Assembly (NCBI GenBank): GCA_002491225.1
Contig: DKVN01000099.1
Span: forward strand, 3,583 to 10,030
Origin: Faecalibacterium sp. UBA7177
GTDB lineage: Bacteria > Bacillota > Clostridia > Oscillospirales > Ruminococcaceae
DNA: 6,448 nt
Direction of reading: 5' to 3'
In this document: piece after piece, positions 5,274 through 6,448 of the stretch
Numbering within the stretch: position 1 is the stretch's first letter
Layout: every line of letters begins with the position of its first letter
Program-made: the position numbers and the translations under genes
Notes under the pieces: model-generated
Database searches by the model: none
The model's input: the letters and a program-made list of their open reading frames with translations, nothing else
Told to the model about the DNA's origin: nothing

Positions 5274-5349
5274 TGTCGGCAGCGGATGGCAGGTAGGAGC
5301 ACCACCTGCTTCCCGCTCCCGGGCGGGCAGGCTGTCGGCAGCGGATGGC
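5274..5349. repeat. Exact 17-bp direct repeat pair, 59-base period
   Basis: TGTCGGCAGCGGATGGC occurs exactly at 5274-5290 and again at 5333-5349, just beyond the TIGR03915 stop. The unit between the copies holds GCAGGT/ACCTGC (5289-5309, 9-base loop) and CCCGC/GCGGG (about 5312-5328), so each 59-base unit could fold. The core also occurs at window positions 1-13. This suggests a small intergenic repeat family rather than a local accident. Confidence 0.7.
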
Positions 5350-5358
5350 GCGCGGGCC

Positions 5359-6123
5359 TCACAGCTCGTCCCGCAGCTCGAGCATGTTCTCCCAGTACCG
5401 CTTGGGGCAGAGGTTCTGGCGGCAGCGGGGGTTTTCGCGCGCCTTGATCGAGATGGCGCGGTAGAAGGTTTTCCACATCGACTGAAAGGCCGCCTCCTCG
5501 GGGTCTGGCTCCGGGAAGGCGAACTCCCCCGTCATCTCGAGCAGTCGGGCCTTGCCGCCCTGCCGCCCAGGGTACCAGAGGGCCGCCCGGCGCGGCTCGT
5601 CCACGATGAGGAGGTTTTCGTCCGGGTAGCGGTCGCAAAAGTGGCCGCGCAGCAGCGGCAGTACGTCATGTTTGGGGCTGATGCGGGCGGCCAGGATGCC
5701 GTCGTACTGGGCAAAGCGGATGAAACCGGTCAGCTGGTGGGCCTCGTGCCACACCTGCCGCTCCATGCGCAGCACCGGGGCCACCGCCTCGTGGCCCAGC
5801 ATCCGGCAGGGGCTCAGGCCCTGGGCGGCGGCCGGGTAGGCGAACTGCAAAAAGCGCAGCAGCGCGGTTTCCTTTTCCGGGCTGCCGTGCAAAAAGCCAT
5901 AGCAGACCAGCTCCTCGGCCCGGCTGCTCAGGCGGGGCCGCAGGCTGCGCCAGACCCGCCCGGCCCGCGCGGGGTCGGTTTCGACGCGGCGCACCTCAAA
6001 GAGGGTGGCAGGCCGCGTCTCGGATGGGTAGACCCCGAGCGGGGCCTCCTTGCGGGAGATCGCCTCAAATACGCAGCACAAAAAGCCGGCAAAGCTGCCG
6101 TCGTACTCGTACAGCAGATCCAT
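5359..6123 (-). CDS. TIGR03915/DUF4130 family putative DNA repair protein
   Basis: A 254-residue protein of the TIGR03915 family (DUF4130 region), described in family annotation as a probable DNA metabolism protein that normally accompanies a radical SAM protein (TIGR03916). A related form is fused to a uracil-DNA glycosylase-like region. It opens with the typical LLYEYDGSFAGFLCCVFEA (3-21). Further hallmarks are VWHEAHQLTGFIRFAQYDG (124-142), ISPKHDVLPLLRGHFCDRYP (148-167), MWKTFYRAISIKARENP (216-232) and PKRYWENMLE (240-249). It has the unfused length and ends without a glycosylase domain. The start at 6123 is certain: AAAAGGAGG (6137-6129) lies 5 bases upstream. Neither neighbour in the window looks like the radical SAM partner. 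The biochemical activity has not been established for the family. Confidence 0.9.
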   Translation of the reverse strand: MDLLYEYDGSFAGFLCCVFEAISRKEAPLGVYPSETRPATLFEVRRVETDPARAGRVWRSLRPRLSSRAEELVCYGFLHGSPEKETALLRFLQFAYPAAAQGLSPCRMLGHEAVAPVLRMERQVWHEAHQLTGFIRFAQYDGILAARISPKHDVLPLLRGHFCDRYPDENLLIVDEPRRAALWYPGRQGGKARLLEMTGEFAFPEPDPEEAAFQSMWKTFYRAISIKARENPRCRQNLCPKRYWENMLELRDEL

Positions 6124-6253
6124 GCCGGCCTCCTTTTGGGTTATGGGGCGCTGCCCCGGCGAAAATGTGCGGCGGGACAAACGGGCAGGGCGCAGGCCGC
6201 GCAGCGATCCCGGAAAGGCGTCGAGCCATGCGACGGCCCATCCCTTTCTCTCC

Positions 6254-6287
6254 CTGTGCGCCGCGGATACTCCCCCGCCGCGCACAG
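6254..6287. other. Stem-loop after the partial upstream gene
   Basis: CTGTGCGC (6254-6261) and GCGCACAG (6280-6287) form a perfect 8-bp stem around an 18-base loop that can pair further through CGCGG/CCGCG. It begins 17 bases beyond the stop of the truncated minus-strand gene. It may be that gene's 3' end structure, although no T tract follows. The spacer 6124-6303 otherwise holds GGGGC/GCCCC (6145-6157) shortly upstream of the TIGR03915 ribosome binding site, and I recognise no promoter in it. Confidence 0.4.
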
Positions 6288-6303
6288 CGCACACCTGCCC
6301 CGC

Positions 6304-6447
6304 TCAAAGCCGCGCGGCCACCCAGCGCTCGGCCTGGTCCCGCACCGTGCGGGCGGCGCGGGCGGGGGGCATACCGTTTGCGGCCAACTGCCCCACCTCG
6401 GGCGCGAGCCGGGCCAGCGCCGCGGGCGCGGGCGAGCGCCCGGCCGC
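6304..6447 (-). CDS. C-terminal end of an unidentified gene (partial)
   Basis: An open minus-strand frame enters from beyond the window and ends at a TGA (6306-6304), giving 47 residues. The tail, VGQLAANGMPPARAARTVRDQAERWVAARL split over two helices, has amphipathic helical character and looks like a genuine protein C-terminus. It does not resemble a radical SAM protein, so it is probably not the TIGR03916 partner of the next gene. GC-rich DNA yields chance open frames, so the call is moderate and no function is offered. Confidence 0.45.
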   Translation of the reverse strand, partial: AAGRSPAPAALARLAPEVGQLAANGMPPARAARTVRDQAERWVAARL

Positions 6448-6448
6448 C

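Noticed and set aside
6065..6241. Small minus-strand frame ahead of the TIGR03915 gene starting MGRRMARRLSG
   Set aside because: It has a possible GGGAG site but overlaps the start of the real gene in another frame and has shadow-like composition. A leader peptide role cannot be supported.

Overview
The window is GC-rich DNA, most consistent with a high-GC anaerobic Firmicute of the Clostridia (Oscillospiraceae/Ruminococcaceae-like). This is inferred from strong AGGAGG-type ribosome binding sites, a two-subunit Firmicutes-style iron-sulfur serine dehydratase, a DUF1835/DUF3658 protein and a TIGR03915 protein, all common in that group. No rRNA, tRNA, CRISPR array, transposase or phage gene is visible.

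Layout. The only plus-strand gene is sdaAA (108-1004), the alpha chain of L-serine dehydratase. It ends in a perfect hairpin and then a strong Rho-independent terminator (about 1063-1137). Everything else, 1290-6447, reads on the minus strand. In transcription order this is: the 3' end of an unidentified gene (6447-6304); a TIGR03915/DUF4130 putative DNA-repair protein (6123-5359); a spacer with a 17-bp direct repeat and an extended -10 promoter; then a probable operon. The operon holds a half-size EamA membrane protein (5069-4656), an unrecognised 115-residue acidic protein (4634-4287), a DUF1835/DUF3658 protein (4231-2993), an MBL-fold hydrolase (2985-2224) and an alpha/beta hydrolase (2102-1290). 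The alpha/beta hydrolase converges on sdaAA.

How the genes fit together. Serine dehydratase is a catabolic enzyme and appears independent of the minus-strand genes. In the operon the first four genes are close together (gaps of 21, 55 and 7 bases). The last gene lies behind a 121-base gap holding a long near-perfect hairpin. No shared pathway can be read from the products: two generic hydrolases, one small transporter-like protein and two proteins of unknown role.

The window is mostly ordinary chromosomal DNA. The points worth a second look are: Gly/Pro-rich, collagen-like low-complexity inserts in two unrelated cytosolic proteins (the alpha/beta hydrolase and the DUF1835 protein), built from in-frame 9-base-periodic DNA; the 51-base palindromic element at 2121-2171; a plus-strand terminator sitting in the leader of the minus-strand EamA operon with no plus-strand gene feeding it; and a short repeat family at both 1-53 and 5274-5353. 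I did not find convincing evidence of a new multi-gene system.
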